Source: Verrucomicrobiota bacterium
Lineage (GTDB): Bacteria > Verrucomicrobiota > Verrucomicrobiia > Limisphaerales > JAFGQR01
Assembly: GCA_016935555.1 (NCBI GenBank)
Contig: JAFGQR010000192.1
Coordinates: 1 to 64,000, forward strand
DNA length: 64,000 nucleotides
Direction of reading: 5' to 3'
Shown here: positions 26,318-35,369 of the stretch, piece after piece
Layout of the letters: each line of letters begins with the position of its first letter
Numbering within the stretch: the first letter of the stretch is position 1
The notes under the pieces: generated by a model
The model's database searches: none
What the model was told of the DNA's origin: nothing
The model's input: only the letters and a program-made list of their open reading frames with translations
Translations under genes and position numbers: made by a program

Positions 26318-26498
26318 AGCATCAGTCAGGTTGTGTGGTTCAATGCCGGCGCCACTTAACCAGCAATCCGCCCCGAACACCAGGAAGGAAATGAGCCGAG
26401 TCACGCCGCGCATGCCGCGCCCCCCGACGGTCGGGCTGACCCCGAGCCAACGCAGTTGACACCCCGGCTGGAGCCGATCACTCTCGCGCCCGAGTCCG

Positions 26499-27431
26499 AT
26501 GGAACATCCAGAACCCGAAAGCCGGAGCCTGCGCGTTTCGATTGGCGGGCTGGCGTTGCAGAACCCGGTGATGGTGGCCTCGGGCACGTTCGGGTATGGG
26601 GTGGAGTATGCGCCGCTGGTGGACCTGAACCAGCTCGGGGCTGTCGTCGTCAAAGGCCTGCGGCGCGACCCGGTCCGGGGCAATCCGACGCCGCGAACGG
26701 CTGAGGTCGCGTGCGGCCTGCTCAACGCCATCGGCCTCCAGGGGCCGGGCGTGGACGGGTTCATCCGGAAATACTGGCCCTTCCTCAAGGCGCTCGAGGT
26801 GCCGGTCATCATCAACATCTGGGGCACCACCGTGGAGGAATACGCCGAAGTCGCCCGCCGCTTCGACGCCCTGGGGGGAGTGGGGGCGCTCGAACTGAAT
26901 GTGTCATGCCCAAACATCCGGGAAGGCGGCGCCCATTTCGGGACCAACCCCGCCCTGCTGAGCCAGGTGGTGGCGGCGTGCCGCAAGGCGACACGCCTGC
27001 CGCTCATCACCAAGCTCAGCCCCAACGTGGTCAGCATCGCGCCCTATGCCAGGGCCGCCCAGGACGCCGGCAGCGACGCGCTGGCGGTGACCAACAGTTA
27101 CCCGGCGATGGCGATTGACATTGAGACGCGCCGCCCGAAGCTGGCCAACACCACCGGGGGCCTGTCCGGCCCCTGCATCAAGCCCATCGCCGTCAAATTG
27201 GTCTGGGAAGCAGCCAGCGCCGTCACCATCCCCGTCGTCGGCATGGGCGGCATCCAGAACGCCGCCGATGCCATCGAGTTCATGATGGCCGGGGCGACGG
27301 CGGTGGCTGTGGGGACGGCGACCTTTTACGAGCCGCAGACGGCCTTGCGGGTGATTGCCGGGCTGAGCGAGTTCATGGAACAGCGCGGCATTCGGGATGT
27401 GCGCGAGATTGTCGGCACCGTGCAGACCTGA
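26499..27431 (+). CDS. pyrD: Dihydroorotate dehydrogenase, type 1B catalytic subunit
   Basis: PyrD of 310 residues, oxidising dihydroorotate to orotate in pyrimidine synthesis. FMN-binding TIM barrel with NPVMVASGTFGYG, LNAIGLQGPG, the catalytic Cys137 in LNVSCPNI (Cys marks class 1), TKLSPNV, VTNSYP, GGLSGPCIKPIA and GMGGIQNAADAIEF. It belongs to type 1B, which needs PyrK (here at 22321 on the other strand). Start ATG 26499; the divergent isomerase gene starts 181 bases upstream, so regulatory sites probably lie at 26318-26498. Confidence 0.95.
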   Translation: MEHPEPESRSLRVSIGGLALQNPVMVASGTFGYGVEYAPLVDLNQLGAVVVKGLRRDPVRGNPTPRTAEVACGLLNAIGLQGPGVDGFIRKYWPFLKALEVPVIINIWGTTVEEYAEVARRFDALGGVGALELNVSCPNIREGGAHFGTNPALLSQVVAACRKATRLPLITKLSPNVVSIAPYARAAQDAGSDALAVTNSYPAMAIDIETRRPKLANTTGGLSGPCIKPIAVKLVWEAASAVTIPVVGMGGIQNAADAIEFMMAGATAVAVGTATFYEPQTALRVIAGLSEFMEQRGIRDVREIVGTVQT

Positions 27432-27519
27432 AGGGGGAGGGCTGGCACCGGCGAGGCGGCCCCCGAAAAGCGGCGCGCCGCGATGGCGCCATCCGGGCCC
27501 GCGATCCGACGGGCGCGGC

Positions 27520-29250
27520 TCACGGCAGGCTGTCCAGCAACGACAGGATCCTGGCCGTGGCCTCCTCAATCCTGACCCCCACCAGGGAACCCCGGCGCGG
27601 CTTGAGTTCGACTTCGCCCCGGGCCAGTGATTTTTCGCCAAGGCCCACCCGCAGGGGGAAGCCGACGAGTTCGGAGTCCTTGAATTTGACGCCGGGCCGC
27701 TCGGGGCGGTCGTCGAGGATGACGTCGACGCCGGCGGCCTGGAGTTGGGCGTAGAGGGTTTCGGCCAGCGGCATGACGGGGCCGTCGGGGTCGACGTTCA
27801 GAGGGGTGATGCACACGGTGTAGGGCGCGACGGCTTTGGGCCAGAGGATGCCGTCACGGTCGTTGGACTGTTCGATGACGGCTTGGACGGTGCGGGTGAC
27901 GCCGATGCCGTAGCAGCCCATGACGCACGGGTGGGCGCGGCCCTGCTCGTCGAGGAAGGTGGCGTTCATGGCCTCGCTGTATTTGGTGCCCAGCTTGAAC
28001 ACATGGCCGACTTCGATGGCCCGGTGCAGGGTGAGCGGCTGGCCGGTGGCCACGTCAAGTTCGCCGGACCGCACGGTGCGCAAGTCGGCCCACCGGGTGA
28101 CGCGGATGTCGCGCCCGAGGTCGACGTGGCGAAGGTGGAAGCCGTCCTCGTTGGCGCCGGTGACCATGCCAGCGGCGCCGCGCAACGCCGCGTCGGCATA
28201 GACCGCCAGGTCGGGGGATTTGAGGGTGGCCGCAACGGCGCCAAGGCTCCCGGGATGCGCTCCAAGGGCGGCGGCGATTTCATCGGGTTCGGCGGCTCGG
28301 AACTGGTCGGTGCCGAGCTGGGCGGCAAGCTTGGGCTCGTTGAGTTGGTCGTCCCCGCGCACCAGGACCAGGACGGGGCGGCTGTCGGCCAGATACACCA
28401 GGGTCTTGAGTTGCCGGTGGGGGGGCACAAGATGGGGCGGTGCCGCCAGCGCGGCGATGGTCAGCACCCCGGGGGTGGGGAACTTCTCGGGGGCGTGGCC
28501 GGTGGAGACTCCGGGCGTGGGCGTCAGCGGTCCGCGGCTGGTGGCCTTCTCGAGGTTGGCGGCATAGCCGCCGGACGCCACGCACGCGATTTCGTTTTCG
28601 CCCGTCTCGGCGGGCACCATGAATTCGTGCGAGAACTTGCCGCCGATGACCCCGGTGTCGGCTTCGACGGGCACGGCCTTCAAGCCGCAGCGTTGGAAGA
28701 TGCGGACGTAGGCGTCGTACATCTTCTGGTAGCTGAGCTGCGCCGCGTCGTCCGAGACGTCGAAGCTGTAGGCGTCCTTCATCATGAATTCCTTGGCCCG
28801 CATCAAGCCGAAGCGCGGCCGGATCTCGTCGCGGAACTTGACTTGGATCTGGTAGAAATTCTTGGGCATCTGCCGGTAGGAGCTGATCTCGGTGGCGGCG
28901 AGCTGGGTGATGACCTCCTCGTGCGTGGGGCCGAGCACCCATTCCTTGTTCGCGCGGTCGCGCACCTTGTACAGGACGTCGGCGGCGGACTGGTAGCGGC
29001 CGCTCTGCTGCCAGATGTCGGGGGGCTGCAGGGCGGGCATGAGAACCTCCAGCGCGCCGGCGCGGTCCATCTCCTCGCGAACGATTTGGGCGACCTTGTG
29101 CAGGGCGCGCACGCCCAGCGGCAGGAAGGTGTAGAGGCCGGCCGTCAGCTTGCGGATGAGGCCGGCGCGCAGAAGCAGTTTGTGCGACAGGATTTCGGCG
29201 TCGGCGGGGCTTTCCTTGAGGGTGGGGATGAAGGTATGGGTCCAGCGCAT
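27520..29250 (-). CDS. proS: Prolyl-tRNA synthetase
   Basis: Bacterial-type ProRS (576 residues), class II aminoacyl-tRNA synthetase. N-terminal catalytic core with GLYTFLPLGVRALHK, VLMPALQPPDIW, GPTHEEVIT and motif-2 region FRDEIRPRFGLMRAKEFMMKDAYSF split over about 135-160. An inserted YbaK-like editing domain follows (about 230-390), then motif 3 (GCYGIGVTRTV) and the anticodon-binding domain (KAVAPYTVCITPLN, DRPERPGVKFKD). Length and order match the bacterial form. It lies 81 bases upstream of the FAH-family gene's end, same strand. Confidence 0.97.
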   Translation of the reverse strand: MRWTHTFIPTLKESPADAEILSHKLLLRAGLIRKLTAGLYTFLPLGVRALHKVAQIVREEMDRAGALEVLMPALQPPDIWQQSGRYQSAADVLYKVRDRANKEWVLGPTHEEVITQLAATEISSYRQMPKNFYQIQVKFRDEIRPRFGLMRAKEFMMKDAYSFDVSDDAAQLSYQKMYDAYVRIFQRCGLKAVPVEADTGVIGGKFSHEFMVPAETGENEIACVASGGYAANLEKATSRGPLTPTPGVSTGHAPEKFPTPGVLTIAALAAPPHLVPPHRQLKTLVYLADSRPVLVLVRGDDQLNEPKLAAQLGTDQFRAAEPDEIAAALGAHPGSLGAVAATLKSPDLAVYADAALRGAAGMVTGANEDGFHLRHVDLGRDIRVTRWADLRTVRSGELDVATGQPLTLHRAIEVGHVFKLGTKYSEAMNATFLDEQGRAHPCVMGCYGIGVTRTVQAVIEQSNDRDGILWPKAVAPYTVCITPLNVDPDGPVMPLAETLYAQLQAAGVDVILDDRPERPGVKFKDSELVGFPLRVGLGEKSLARGEVELKPRRGSLVGVRIEEATARILSLLDSLP

Positions 29251-29331
29251 AGGGGGATCAATCGGCGGGCGCCCCGCGCCGGTCGCCGGTCGGCCGCGAC
29301 GGGGTGTCGACGGGCGGGGGCTCCGCGGGGG

Positions 29332-30087
29332 TCATTTCACGGTGTTGACGAGCGGGGCAAGCCCGTGGATGCGAACCTCGATGCGGTCGCCGGAGGTGAT
29401 GGGGCCGATGCCGCCCGGGGTGCCGGTGAGGATGATGTCGCCGGGCATGAGGGTGATGTTGGTGGACACGAAGCTGACCAGTTCGAAGCAATTGAAGATG
29501 AGCTGGCTGGTGTGGGAATTCTGCCGCAACTGGCCGTTCTGGAAAAGCTGGATGGTCAGGTCGTGGGGGTTGATCTTCGTCTCCACATACGGCCCCAGCG
29601 GCGTGAAGGTGTCAAACGACTTGCACCGCGCCCACTGGCCTTCGGCCTTCTGAATCGTGCGGTCCGTCACGTCCTGCGCGGCGGTGTAACCGAAAATGTA
29701 GCGCGCGGCGGCGGCGGCGGTGACATTGCGCACACGGCGGCCGATGACGACCGCCAGTTCGGCTTCGTAGTCAGTGCGGTGGCCGGGAAAGGGAATCTCA
29801 ATCTTGCCGTTGTCGGGGATGAGCGAGGTGGGCGCCTTGAGCCAGAACAACGGCTCCTTGGGAAGCGGCTTGCCCGTTTCCCGCGCGTGATCGGCATAGT
29901 TCAACCCGACGGCGATGATCTTGGTGGGACTGACCGGCGTGAGCGTGCGCAGCCCCTTGAAGGGGGTCGGCTTCTTGTCGAAGGACGGCGACCCGAACAC
30001 GTCGCCCCGCAACCGATACAACTCGCCATCCACGACCTTCGCGTAAAAAACGTCGTCGCCTTTCTGAAATCTCCCGATCGCTGCCAT
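29332..30087 (-). CDS. Fumarylacetoacetate hydrolase family protein
   Basis: A 251-residue FAH-fold protein. GLNYADHA, metal-ligand glutamates in YEAELAVVIG, the AAQDVTDR block, KSFDTFTPLGPY and GDIILTGTPGGIG match the family that hydrolyses or decarboxylates 2-oxo/2-hydroxy-diene acids in aromatic or sugar-acid catabolism. Start ATG 30087 (MAAIGRF). It is upstream of proS on the same strand with an 81-base gap and may be co-transcribed. The exact substrate cannot be told; annotations such as 2-hydroxyhepta-2,4-diene-1,7-dioate isomerase are only family-level. Confidence 0.92.
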   Translation of the reverse strand: MAAIGRFQKGDDVFYAKVVDGELYRLRGDVFGSPSFDKKPTPFKGLRTLTPVSPTKIIAVGLNYADHARETGKPLPKEPLFWLKAPTSLIPDNGKIEIPFPGHRTDYEAELAVVIGRRVRNVTAAAAARYIFGYTAAQDVTDRTIQKAEGQWARCKSFDTFTPLGPYVETKINPHDLTIQLFQNGQLRQNSHTSQLIFNCFELVSFVSTNITLMPGDIILTGTPGGIGPITSGDRIEVRIHGLAPLVNTVK

Positions 30088-30189
30088 AGTGCTCTGTGCG
30101 CGCAGTTGTAGCAAAGCGGCTCCCGAAGTCGCAAGCTCTAATCCAAACCGCCGCACGCCCCGGGCCGGAAGGCCGCAGCGCCACCAACC

Positions 30190-30225
30190 CGCATTTCCCA
30201 CCGCCCGGCGGGAAATCCACGCTAA
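30190..30225. repeat. Dispersed palindrome, copy 3
   Basis: GCATTTCCCACCG, loop, CGGGAAATCC and GCTAA. Same family as at 9896; the arms still pair as GCATTTCCC/GGGAAATCC. No gene ends here. Confidence 0.6.
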
Positions 30226-30321
30226 AGCGGGAGCCGGACCGCGCCGACGATGAAGGAGGGGCGGGGGTGAGCGGAATTCTTGCATCCGGCGGGGAACTCC
30301 GGGTTTAGAATAGGTGACGTC

Positions 30322-31614
30322 ATGACTATGAACACGAAGCTGACTTATGGGCTCGCGACCGCCCTGGCCCTGGCCGCCGTCTACGGGGTGGTGTCCTGGC
30401 GCAAGCAGGCGGAACTGCGCATCGCGTTTGCCAACGCGGAAGCCAAGTGGCAGGCCGAGTTCGACCGCCTTGAGGCCGCGCTGATCGCCGCCAACGCCAA
30501 GAGTTCCGCCACCCCCAGGCCGGCCTCCACCTCCGCCACGGCCGCCCCGGCCGTCCGAACCCCGGGCACCTCCCCCCAGTCCATCCTGGACGAGTTGATC
30601 TCGCTGGACCCGACCGCGACCGAGGAACCCCGCAACGAGACGCTGCGGAGAATCGTCGCCCAGTTCCAGCGCCTCGCCGATTGCGGACCCGACGCCCTGC
30701 CCGTGATCCGCGATTTCCTGGCCAAGAACCAGGACGTCTACTACACCGCCGGCGACCTGACCAGCACCGGCGAACGCGCCCGCCGCGCCCTGTCCGTGTT
30801 CAATCCCGCGCGCACGGATTTCCTGGTGCCGCCTTCGCTTCGGCTGGGGTTGATCGATGTGCTGCGGCGGATCGGGGGCGGGGAGGCCGAAACCCTGCTT
30901 GCCGGGGTGCTGGCCACCACGGGGCGGGGGGTGGAGGTCGCCTACCTGACGCGGGTGCTGGAGGAGATGGCGCCGACGAAGTACCGCGACGCGGCGGTGG
31001 CGGCGGCGAAGGAGCTGCTGTTGAACCCGCCGCCGATCGATTCGCCGAACCGGCTCGACGACAACGCGAGGGCCTATTTGTACGATGTGCTCAAAATGTA
31101 CGGAGACCACACCTATGTGCAGGAAGCCCAAACCAAACTCGTGGCCGCCGACGGCAGCGTCGACCGCACCACCCTCGGTTACCTGACCAGCCTGTTGAAG
31201 GAGGACGCCCTGCCGGTGCTCCACGCCGCCTACAACGACCCCCGGCTCACCAATGTCTTCGAAAAATCCGCCATGCTCAACCACGCCCTCAAGTTCGTCG
31301 GCGGCCACACCCAGGCCAATGAAATGCTCGCCTCGGCCGTCATCAGCGACGCCATGCCCCATAACCTCCGCAGCTTCATCGTCATGAGCCTCGCCGGCGG
31401 CCACCGCGCCGAAACCCCCAAAGACCCCCACATCATCCAGGGACGCCTCGAGTTGCTCGATTACCTGCGCCGCAACTCGAACGACGAACGCATTCTCCGC
31501 TCCATCGACGAAACCCGCGGCGCCCTCCAGACCCTCCTCGAGAAACGCCTCGCCCCACAGTCCCCGCCTCCGGCCGAAACCGCGCCTGCCCCCGGCGCGG
31601 CGCCGGGGGAATGA
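30322..31614 (+). CDS. Membrane-anchored alpha-helical protein, HEAT-like, unknown function
   Basis: A 430-residue protein I cannot name. One N-terminal membrane helix (about 6-22, LTYGLATALALAAVYGVVSW) is followed by a short charged helix and a Ser/Thr/Pro/Ala linker (about 58-88). The remainder is almost all helical with regularly spaced Leu/Ala, e.g. SLRLGLIDVLRRIGGGEAETLLAGVLATTG and LTRVLEEMAP, suggesting HEAT-type helical repeats facing the periplasm. Ends in a Pro/Ala-rich tail. Start ATG 30322; it converges with the beta-CASP gene, leaving only 8 bases between the stops. Confidence 0.75.
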   Translation: MTMNTKLTYGLATALALAAVYGVVSWRKQAELRIAFANAEAKWQAEFDRLEAALIAANAKSSATPRPASTSATAAPAVRTPGTSPQSILDELISLDPTATEEPRNETLRRIVAQFQRLADCGPDALPVIRDFLAKNQDVYYTAGDLTSTGERARRALSVFNPARTDFLVPPSLRLGLIDVLRRIGGGEAETLLAGVLATTGRGVEVAYLTRVLEEMAPTKYRDAAVAAAKELLLNPPPIDSPNRLDDNARAYLYDVLKMYGDHTYVQEAQTKLVAADGSVDRTTLGYLTSLLKEDALPVLHAAYNDPRLTNVFEKSAMLNHALKFVGGHTQANEMLASAVISDAMPHNLRSFIVMSLAGGHRAETPKDPHIIQGRLELLDYLRRNSNDERILRSIDETRGALQTLLEKRLAPQSPPPAETAPAPGAAPGE

Positions 31615-31622
31615 GCCGGGAC

Positions 31623-33017
31623 TCAAATCTCCAGCGTGTCCCCGTAGCGGGGGACGGCGACGCGCGCGCGGGGTTTGAGGCCACGGAGCGTTTCGCCGAA
31701 CGCCAGGCATTGTTCCTCTTCGCCGTGGATGACGGCGATGGTCTTGAGGTCGCCGCGGATCCCCTCGACGTAGCGCCGAAGCTCGTGCCGGTCGGCGTGG
31801 CCGGAAAACGCGTCGAACGACCGCACCGTCGCACGAACCGGGTGGGGTTCGCCGAAAATGTTCACAGGGCTGCGGCCGGCCATGATTTGGGCGCCGAGGG
31901 TGTGTTCGGCGCAGTAGCCGATGAACAGCACCAGGTTCCTGGCGTCGCCGATGTGGTTCTTGAGGTGATGCCGGATGCGGCCGGCCTCGCACATGCCCGA
32001 GGCGCTGATGATGATGGCGGGCTCCTTGAGATTGTTGAGCCGCATCGAGTGGGCCAGCTGCCGGATGTAGGTTAGATTGTCCATGCCGAACGGATTCTCC
32101 CGCTCGCGCAGGAACCGGTAAATCTCCTCGTTGAAACACTCCGGATGCAGCCGGTAAACCTCCGTCGCATTCACACTCAGCGGGCTGTCCACATAGATCG
32201 GCACCTCGGGCAGCTGCTTCTCCAGCGTCAGCTGGTGCAGCACATACACGATCTCCTGCGTGCGCCCCACGCTGAACGCCGGAATGATCACCTTGCCGTT
32301 CTGCTCCAGGGTCCCCCGCACCACCTCCGTCATCTCCCGGATCGAGCCCGCCCTCGCCGTGTGCTCCCGCGCCCCATACGTCGACTCCACCTGCAAATGA
32401 TCCACATCCTCCACCCGCACCGGGTCGCGCAGAATCTCGTCGCCCCCCCGTCCCACATCGCCGCTGAACAGGTAGCGGAAGCTGCGTCCGTTCTCGCGGA
32501 TGTCCAGCACCACCTGGGCCGACCCCAGGATGTGGCCCGCATCCCGGAACGTCACCGTCACCCCGTCAGCCACCAGCATCGGCCGGTCGTAGTTCAAACT
32601 CACAAACTGACGCACCGCCTTCTCGGCGTCCAACGCCGTGTACAGCGGCTCCACCGCCGGCTGGTTCTTCTTGGCCCGCTTCCGCGACACGAACTCCGCA
32701 TCCGCGCGCTGGATCTCGGCCGAGTCCTCCAGCATGATGCTCGCCAGATCGCGCGTGGCGAAGGTGCAGTAGATGTTCCCCCCGTAACCCTGGCGGCACA
32801 GGTTCGGCAGATTGCCGCAATGATCAATGTGCGCGTGGCTCAACACCACCCCGTCCAGCGACTTCGGATCAAACGGAAAATTCCGGTTCCGCTCCAGCGT
32901 GTCGCCGCGCTTGCCCTGGAACAACCCGCACTCGAGCAGCATCCGGCTGCCGTTGGCCTCCAGGAGAAACATCGAACCCGTGGTCGTGCGCGTCGCCCCG
33001 TAATAATGAACTTTCAT
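31623..33017 (-). CDS. MBL-fold ribonuclease with beta-CASP domain
   Basis: A 464-residue metallo-beta-lactamase-fold protein of the RNA-processing type (CPSF73/YSH1-like). The zinc signature LSHAHIDHCG (His61, His63, Asp65, His66), later ligands in RDAGHILGSA and FSGDVGRGG, the beta-CASP block (FSVGRTQEIVYVL, IYVDSPLSVNAT, SASGMCEAGRI) and the C-terminal SFDAFSGHADRHEL motif are intact. Probably an endo/exoribonuclease or KH-less archaeal-CPSF-like enzyme. The ATG at 33017 is chosen because homology begins at KVHYYGATRTTTGS. Confidence 0.92.
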   Translation of the reverse strand: MKVHYYGATRTTTGSMFLLEANGSRMLLECGLFQGKRGDTLERNRNFPFDPKSLDGVVLSHAHIDHCGNLPNLCRQGYGGNIYCTFATRDLASIMLEDSAEIQRADAEFVSRKRAKKNQPAVEPLYTALDAEKAVRQFVSLNYDRPMLVADGVTVTFRDAGHILGSAQVVLDIRENGRSFRYLFSGDVGRGGDEILRDPVRVEDVDHLQVESTYGAREHTARAGSIREMTEVVRGTLEQNGKVIIPAFSVGRTQEIVYVLHQLTLEKQLPEVPIYVDSPLSVNATEVYRLHPECFNEEIYRFLRERENPFGMDNLTYIRQLAHSMRLNNLKEPAIIISASGMCEAGRIRHHLKNHIGDARNLVLFIGYCAEHTLGAQIMAGRSPVNIFGEPHPVRATVRSFDAFSGHADRHELRRYVEGIRGDLKTIAVIHGEEEQCLAFGETLRGLKPRARVAVPRYGDTLEI

Positions 33018-33125
33018 GGGCCCTAACCATGCGCACCCCGGCCCGCCGACGCAAGCCAATGTCCGCCCGCCCGCCGGAATCCGTGCTTTCCAGGAACCGC
33101 GCATGGGCTGCCGAAGGGTCCAATT

Positions 33126-33205
33126 GAAAATTTTCAATTCCTAATTTTCAATGATCCATTGCGCCATATCGACGGCGGTTCATCGCCCCCGATGCGCGCT
33201 TGGAG
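33126..33205. repeat. Dispersed 80-bp repeat, copy B
   Basis: GAAAATTTTCAATTCCTAAT, ATTGCGCCATATCGACGGCG and GATGCGCGCTTGGAG, matching 23188-23268 with only a few mismatches. The start is an AT-rich near-palindrome (AATTGAAAATTTTCAATT, 33122-33139). Confidence 0.8.
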
Positions 33206-33277
33206 TCGCGCCGCGCCCATCCTTGGCCGCCCCGGCGCCGCACGATGGCCAACCCGCATGCCGGGAGGAGAAGTCAG

Positions 33278-33300
33278 GGCTCGACGGAGTCTCGCCCTAC
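33278..33300 (-). repeat. 23-bp GTAGGGCGAGACTCC-type repeat, copy 1
   Basis: On the minus strand it reads GTAGGGCGAGACTCC followed by GTCGAGCC. It is identical over 23 bases to 38358-38380 and, inverted, to 38482-38504; the similarity extends into CTGA-TT-rich sequence beyond. Confidence 0.8.
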
Positions 33301-33418
33301 CGCGTCCAGGGGCGCGATGCGTCCATAGTGTCAACCGCCTTGGGAACGCCGGCGCCTCGCTGGGATTCTGCTCGCGCCGGGGGGGATTTGACGCTATGGA
33401 GAGGCGCGACACGACGAC

Positions 33419-35290
33419 ATGAAAGCCAAGCGCGCCAAAAGGAAAGACACGGCCACGGTCGCGTCGGCGCGTTCGGCCTGGTGGATGCATGCGGTGGCGA
33501 TCGCCGGACTGCTCGCGGCAAGCGTCGCGCTGTATTGGCCGGCAACCCGCCTGGGGTTCTTCTCGCTGGATGACCCGGATTACGTCATCAACAATCCGTT
33601 TCTCGAGCCGTTGACATGGGCCAACGTGGTGCGCCTCTGCACCGCGCCCTATTTCGCCAACTTTTCGCCGCTGCACCCCCTCAGCTACGCCGTCGATGTC
33701 GCCGTCGCCGGCAGCAAGCAGCCGTTTGCACTGCACCTCTCAAGCGTGCTGTGGAACGCGTTCGCCGTGGCCATGGTCTATGGGCTCGCCTTCAGCCTCC
33801 GCGCCCACGCCGTCACCGCCGCCGCCGCCGCGCTGTTGTTCCTGGCGCACCCGGCGCATGTGGAGGTGGCCGCCTGGATTTCCAGCCGAAAAGACCTGGT
33901 CGCCACGGCGTTTGGCGTGCTGGCGATGACACTCTACGTGCTTTATCGCCGCCGGGGCCGGCTGGCCTGGGGGTATTACGCCGGGAGCGTCGCCAGCTTC
34001 CTGCTCGCCACGGCCGGCAAGCAATCCGTGGTCCTGCTGCCGGCCGTCATGCTCACGTTCGACTGGCTCGTGGAAAAGCGCCGGCACTGGGCGATGCTGG
34101 CCGACAAGATCCCGTTCGGGTTGATCACGATCCTCTTCGCGCTGCCCACCCTCGGCGCCCAGCCGGACACGCTCCGCACCTACAGCCTGCCCGTCCTCGC
34201 GGCCAACCAGATCTGGAACCTCTGGCTGCTGACCGGGTTCGGCACCCACGTCGTTTACCGCGCCGCCTTCGAAACCGCCGGGCTCCCCTGGATGGGACAC
34301 ATGATCGTCATCGGGCTGGCCGCCGCCGCGTGGATCGTCCCGGCCCTGCTCCACCGCACGCTGGACCCGGTCCGGCTCGTGCTGTGGTACTGGATCCTCG
34401 TGCAGTTGATCCCCCCGGCCGCCCTCAGCTTCATCTCGCCCGTCACCGACCGTTACCTGTTCCTGCCTTCGGTCGGGCTGTGCATCCTGCTGGCGGACGC
34501 CATCCTGCGGCCCAGCTTGCGCAACCGCCTGAACCGGCCGGGGGCTGTCGCCGCCGTGCTGGTCCTCGCGGCCCTGTGGGCCTGGAGGACCCATGCCTAC
34601 CTGGGCGAGTGGAATGACCCTCGCTCCGTGTGGTACGCCGCCACCACCAAGTCCCGCGCCTTCCAAAACAACGAATACCTCGGCACCGTCTACCAGGAAG
34701 CCGGCGACCGGCTCCACCAGCTCGTCACCACCGGCAAGGCCCTGGACCCCGCCCGCGAACTGCCCCTGGCCCGCGCCGTGCTGAACGACGCCGCGCAGGT
34801 CGCCCGACTCAACACCGAATGGAACCAAGCACTCCCCACCCCCGCCCACTCGGGCGCCCGCAGCCAGACCTGGCCCGAATCGACCGCCTACCGGGACCGG
34901 TTGTGGGATTTGGCATGGGAACAGTTCGAGCTGGCCGTCGCCCGGCGCGGCACCATCAACACCCCCAACCTCTTCATGCGCCGCGGCATGATCCTCAACA
35001 ACCGCGGCAAATCCCAGGACGCCATCGCCCAGTTCCACATCGCGCTGCGCTTTGCCCAAACCCACACCTACGAGAAAGTCCGCCAGGAAAATGTCACCCA
35101 CATCACGCGCGCCCTCGGGATCGCGCACTGGAAACTGCGCCAATACGCCCAAGCCCGCGACTGGTTCCTCGAGGCCCGGAAAATCCAGCGCGCGTCCGGC
35201 CAGGTGTGGGTGCCCACGCTCGACCAGGAAGTCGCCCAAATCACCCGCCTCGCCGACCGCCAGCCGCCCCCAGCCGCGCCCAACCCCTGA
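33419..35290 (+). CDS. TMTC-like membrane glycosyltransferase with TPR domain
   Basis: A 623-residue protein with about ten transmembrane helices (about 22-400) followed by a soluble helical domain (about 405-615). The first external loop carries the Asp-Asp pair Asp51-Asp52 in FSLDDPDYVINNP, and the helix ending ISPVTDRYLFLPSVGLCILLA matches the DUF1736/TMTC signature. The soluble part has TPR-like pairs (NLFMRRGMILNNRGKSQDAI, ALGIAHWKLRQYAQARDWFL). TMTC proteins are GT-C-fold O-mannosyltransferases in animals; bacterial relatives are uncharacterised. Probably glycosylates exported proteins or lipids. Transcribed alone or with the Gfo/Idh gene 79 bases downstream. Confidence 0.82.
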   Translation: MKAKRAKRKDTATVASARSAWWMHAVAIAGLLAASVALYWPATRLGFFSLDDPDYVINNPFLEPLTWANVVRLCTAPYFANFSPLHPLSYAVDVAVAGSKQPFALHLSSVLWNAFAVAMVYGLAFSLRAHAVTAAAAALLFLAHPAHVEVAAWISSRKDLVATAFGVLAMTLYVLYRRRGRLAWGYYAGSVASFLLATAGKQSVVLLPAVMLTFDWLVEKRRHWAMLADKIPFGLITILFALPTLGAQPDTLRTYSLPVLAANQIWNLWLLTGFGTHVVYRAAFETAGLPWMGHMIVIGLAAAAWIVPALLHRTLDPVRLVLWYWILVQLIPPAALSFISPVTDRYLFLPSVGLCILLADAILRPSLRNRLNRPGAVAAVLVLAALWAWRTHAYLGEWNDPRSVWYAATTKSRAFQNNEYLGTVYQEAGDRLHQLVTTGKALDPARELPLARAVLNDAAQVARLNTEWNQALPTPAHSGARSQTWPESTAYRDRLWDLAWEQFELAVARRGTINTPNLFMRRGMILNNRGKSQDAIAQFHIALRFAQTHTYEKVRQENVTHITRALGIAHWKLRQYAQARDWFLEARKIQRASGQVWVPTLDQEVAQITRLADRQPPPAAPNP

Positions 35291-35369
35291 CCCGGCCCCG
35301 TCAGCCCGTCAGCCCATCATTCCATAAACCCCATAACCCGATAACCCCACAACCCAAAATCCCAAACCC

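Larger units (their letters stand above)
33018..33418. other. Repeat-bearing intergenic region
   Basis: The 400 bases between the divergent beta-CASP and TMTC-like genes contain no convincing gene. They hold TTTCCAGGAACCGCG at 33087-33101, the 80-bp repeat at 33126-33205 and the short repeat at 33278-33300. Promoters for both genes should lie here but none is clear. Confidence 0.6.

Noticed and set aside
27745-30111. A plus-strand open frame of nearly 800 codons across proS and the FAH-family gene
   Set aside because: It is the antisense of two well-defined genes and reads as Gly/Val/His-rich filler.
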